Assembly (NCBI GenBank): GCA_030145435.1
Contig: JAQYVQ010000283.1
Location: 1 to 6,798 of the forward strand
Reading direction: 5' to 3'
From: Syntrophobacteria bacterium
Lineage (GTDB): Bacteria > Desulfobacterota > DSWW01
DNA length: 6,798 nt
A program made the translations under genes and the position numbers. Positions 5,302 to 6,798 of the stretch are shown here, piece by piece (within the stretch, counting starts at the first letter, position 1; every line of letters starts with the position of its first letter). The notes below the pieces were generated by a model. That model was not told the DNA's origin, did not search any database, and saw nothing but the letters and a program-made list of their open reading frames with translations.

Positions 5302-6338
5302 ACTTCTGTGTGAGACTCTGTGTGAGACTTCTTTCTCGCACGCTCATAGATGGACATCGCCTCACGTTCCGCCTGACCAATGCTGTGTAGATAGACTTCC
5401 GTCGTGGTTCTATTCTCGTGTCCAAGGATTCTCTGGATCGTTCCGATCGGGACGTTGTTGTTGTCCATGATCGATGCTCCTGAATGCCTGAGGGGGTGGA
5501 ACCGAAAATATCGAACCCCTGCCTTCCTGCACAGCGTCCTCATGAACTTCCTGCGATTCTGATATGGTCCCTGTTCTTTCTTCCCCGTCTTGCTGCTCCA
5601 GTAGGTGTGCCAGAAGACCCAGGGTTTGCTCTTATCCCGCTCCTCATACCTGCGGGATAAGACTTCCAAAAGCTCATCCGTCATCCATACTTTTCGGGGA
5701 GTCAGGTTGCCACCCTTCTTCTTCCGGGTGTAGAGGATCACGTATCCATCTTCGAGATTCACATCTTCCCAGGTCATGCGATTGATCTCGCTCATTCTAC
5801 CCATGCTTTCCCGCAAGGCCCAAAGGTAATCCTGCGTGTCCGGATCCGCAGCTGCGATCACCTTGTCGATGTCCTCCGATGGGGGAACGTACCTCACTCT
5901 TTTCTCCACAGGGAACATATCAATACCGTCCAGAGGATTTGAGCTCACCCATTTCCTCTTCTTGGCAAAATTGAAAGTTGCCCTGAGACATTTGACCTCC
6001 ATGTTGCCAACGTATGGAGAGACCCCCCTCCTCTCCAAAATGAACTGCTGAATCATTTCCTGCGTGATTGCCTCAGCAGGAACATCTTCCCATCTTCTTA
6101 TCCATCTGCGAGCGAGACATCGGTAATCCCTGTAATGACTGGCCGAATTATATGCCTTGACGTGATCCAGCCTTCTTTCCACCAGCTCCAAGAAGTCCAT
6201 GTCGGTCGGTGTCTCCGGCTCCGTCTTCTCCTTTTCGCTTTCCTCCCTTCTTTTTGCTTCGGCCTTTCTGGCCTCTTTCTTGGTTTTGAACCAGGCCAAA
6301 GTCGCCGACCCGGGCTCCCTGTCCACGCCCTCCGGCAT
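5280..6338 (-). CDS. Tyrosine recombinase (phage-type integrase), N-terminus displaced
   Basis: This is a site-specific recombinase of the lambda-integrase superfamily, expected to integrate and excise the element next to tRNA-Lys. Numbered from ATG 6338 (352 residues), a SAM-like core-binding domain lies at about 47-143 and the catalytic domain at about 148-335. The active set is complete: R181 in GRMSEI, a lysine of the hairpin RKKKGG (206-208), H281 and R284 in FHPLRH, H307 in LGHENR, and nucleophile Y316 in TEVYLHS. The charged linker FKTKKEARKAEAKRREE begins at residue 17. In this integrase type I would expect a further 30 or so residues (a YKRG...W...-like start) before it. Here the upstream sequence is instead antisense to an IS66 transposase. 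The frame stays open to a TTG at 6449. The ATG at 6338 has only a GGGGG four bases upstream, so the true start is uncertain and the gene may be a truncated remnant. Confidence 0.85.
   Translation of the reverse strand: MPEGVDREPGSATLAWFKTKKEARKAEAKRREESEKEKTEPETPTDMDFLELVERRLDHVKAYNSASHYRDYRCLARRWIRRWEDVPAEAITQEMIQQFILERRGVSPYVGNMEVKCLRATFNFAKKRKWVSSNPLDGIDMFPVEKRVRYVPPSEDIDKVIAAADPDTQDYLWALRESMGRMSEINRMTWEDVNLEDGYVILYTRKKKGGNLTPRKVWMTDELLEVLSRRYEERDKSKPWVFWHTYWSSKTGKKEQGPYQNRRKFMRTLCRKAGVRYFRFHPLRHSGASIMDNNNVPIGTIQRILGHENRTTTEVYLHSIGQAEREAMSIYERARKKSHTESHTEVTKGQVQ
5306..5329. repeat. Perfect 12-bp tandem duplication in the integrase 3' end
   Basis: CTGTGTGAGACT occurs twice in a row (5306-5317 and 5318-5329). 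On the minus strand it encodes a repeated Ser-His-Thr-Glu in the disordered C-terminal tail of the integrase, well past the catalytic tyrosine. It is in frame and should be harmless; replication slippage is the simplest origin. Confidence 0.8.
6290..6322. other. Integrase/IS66 transposase junction (breakpoint)
   Basis: Minus-strand integrase-like sequence is recognisable up to F17 of the linker (6290). Plus-strand IS66-like sequence is recognisable from S-T-P-S-G-M (6322) rightward. Neither gene's normal start lies in between. I see no terminal inverted repeat of the GTAA... kind expected at an IS66 end, and no target duplication. A clean IS insertion is therefore not what is seen. Confidence 0.55.
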
Positions 6339-6798
6339 GAAGCCCCCGTACGAAAAACCCTCCGCCAAGGGCCGGAGACGCAAGAAGCCGGGACGCAAAA
6401 AAGGGCATCCCGGTGCTCGACGGCCCAAGGTCCGGGATGAAGACATCAATCAGACCAAAGAACACTCGCTTCACGCCTGCCCCGATTGCAACGGCCCGGT
6501 TACGCTGCTGGAAGAGACCCGGGAACGGTTCACCGAGGACATCCCGGAGGAAAAGCCCGAGGTAACTCGCCACATCCAGCAGGTGGGCTACTGCAAAACG
6601 TGCAAGAAAAAGATCATCGCCGTTGTCGACGACGCCTTGCCGGGTTCTACGGTCGGTAACCGTGCCCTGGTGCTCACCGCCTGGCTCCACTACGGCTTGG
6701 GCGTGACCATCTCGCACATCGTCAATATCTTCAATGTACACTTCCACTTCCCCTTGACCCCCGGTGGCCTGGTCCATATGTGGCGTCGCCTCGCTGAA
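6301..6798 (+). CDS. IS66-family transposase (TnpC-like), 5'-truncated and cut by the window edge
   Basis: The plus frame beginning GTC at 6301 encodes an N-terminal part of an IS66-type transposase. Visible in order are STPSGMKPPYEKPSAK (from 6322), the basic linker RRRKKPGRKKGHPGARRPK, a zinc-finger region with CPDC (cysteine codons at 6478 and 6487) and CKTC (6592 and 6601), then ALPGSTVGNRALVLTAWLHY and GLGVTISHI, and PLTPGGLVHMWRRLAE at the right edge. The DDE catalytic domain would lie beyond the window. Family members usually have a coiled-coil leader of several dozen residues before the TPSGM block, and it is missing here. The frame is open back to 6127, but that part is antisense to the integrase and unrelated. 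The only near start, ATG 6337, lacks a ribosome binding site. Most likely this is a broken copy; whether its 3' part is intact cannot be seen. Confidence 0.8.

Noticed and set aside
6148..6777. A 209-residue minus-strand frame opposite the IS66 sequence and integrase 5' end
   Set aside because: It is antisense to the IS66 zinc-finger region and overlaps the integrase in another frame, with no family features.
1..6798. CRISPR array or toxin-antitoxin/defence cassette
   Set aside because: There are no regularly spaced repeats and no pair of small overlapping ORFs with toxin or antitoxin features. Any such cargo would lie beyond the right edge.

Overview
The window reads as a GC-rich bacterial chromosome. 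The best guess is a Desulfobacterota/Deltaproteobacteria-type organism, based on gene content: an orphan Roadblock/LC7 protein, a class V aminotransferase paired with long-form SerA, PurA, and a tRNA-Lys used by a tyrosine integrase. That lineage call is inference from remembered gene families, not a search. The left three quarters is housekeeping. The right quarter, from the tRNA onward, is the edge of a mobile region.

Layout, left to right. Positions 1-168 hold no convincing gene but contain several inverted repeats, ahead of a 47-residue single-pass membrane protein (169-312, +). A Roadblock/LC7 protein (345-707, -) converges on it. A divergent promoter region of about 230 bp (708-934) carries a TTGACA -35 on each strand. 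It drives the Roadblock gene leftward and, rightward, a class V aminotransferase (935-2074) followed after 20 bp by serA (2095-3693). After 108 bp with no clear terminator comes purA (3802-5100). A sigma70-like promoter (5114-5142) then leads into tRNA-Lys(UUU) with encoded CCA (5162-5237).

How the genes work together. SerA oxidises 3-phosphoglycerate to 3-phosphohydroxypyruvate. The aminotransferase beside it is the obvious candidate to transaminate that product to phosphoserine, replacing a classical SerC. PurA makes the first committed step to AMP. These are steady-state amino-acid and purine functions.

Mobile edge. Directly downstream of tRNA-Lys, and pointing towards it, lies a tyrosine-recombinase integrase (minus strand, stop at 5280) with all catalytic residues present. 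This is the usual layout for an element integrated at the 3' end of a tRNA gene. Near 6290-6322 the recognisable integrase sequence stops and the sequence becomes, on the opposite strand, an IS66-family transposase that is itself missing its N-terminus and runs off the right edge. Both divergent genes have lost their 5' ends at the same point. This indicates a deletion or rearrangement, or an assembly chimera, and is the most unusual thing in the window. I do not see evidence for a wholly new biological system here.
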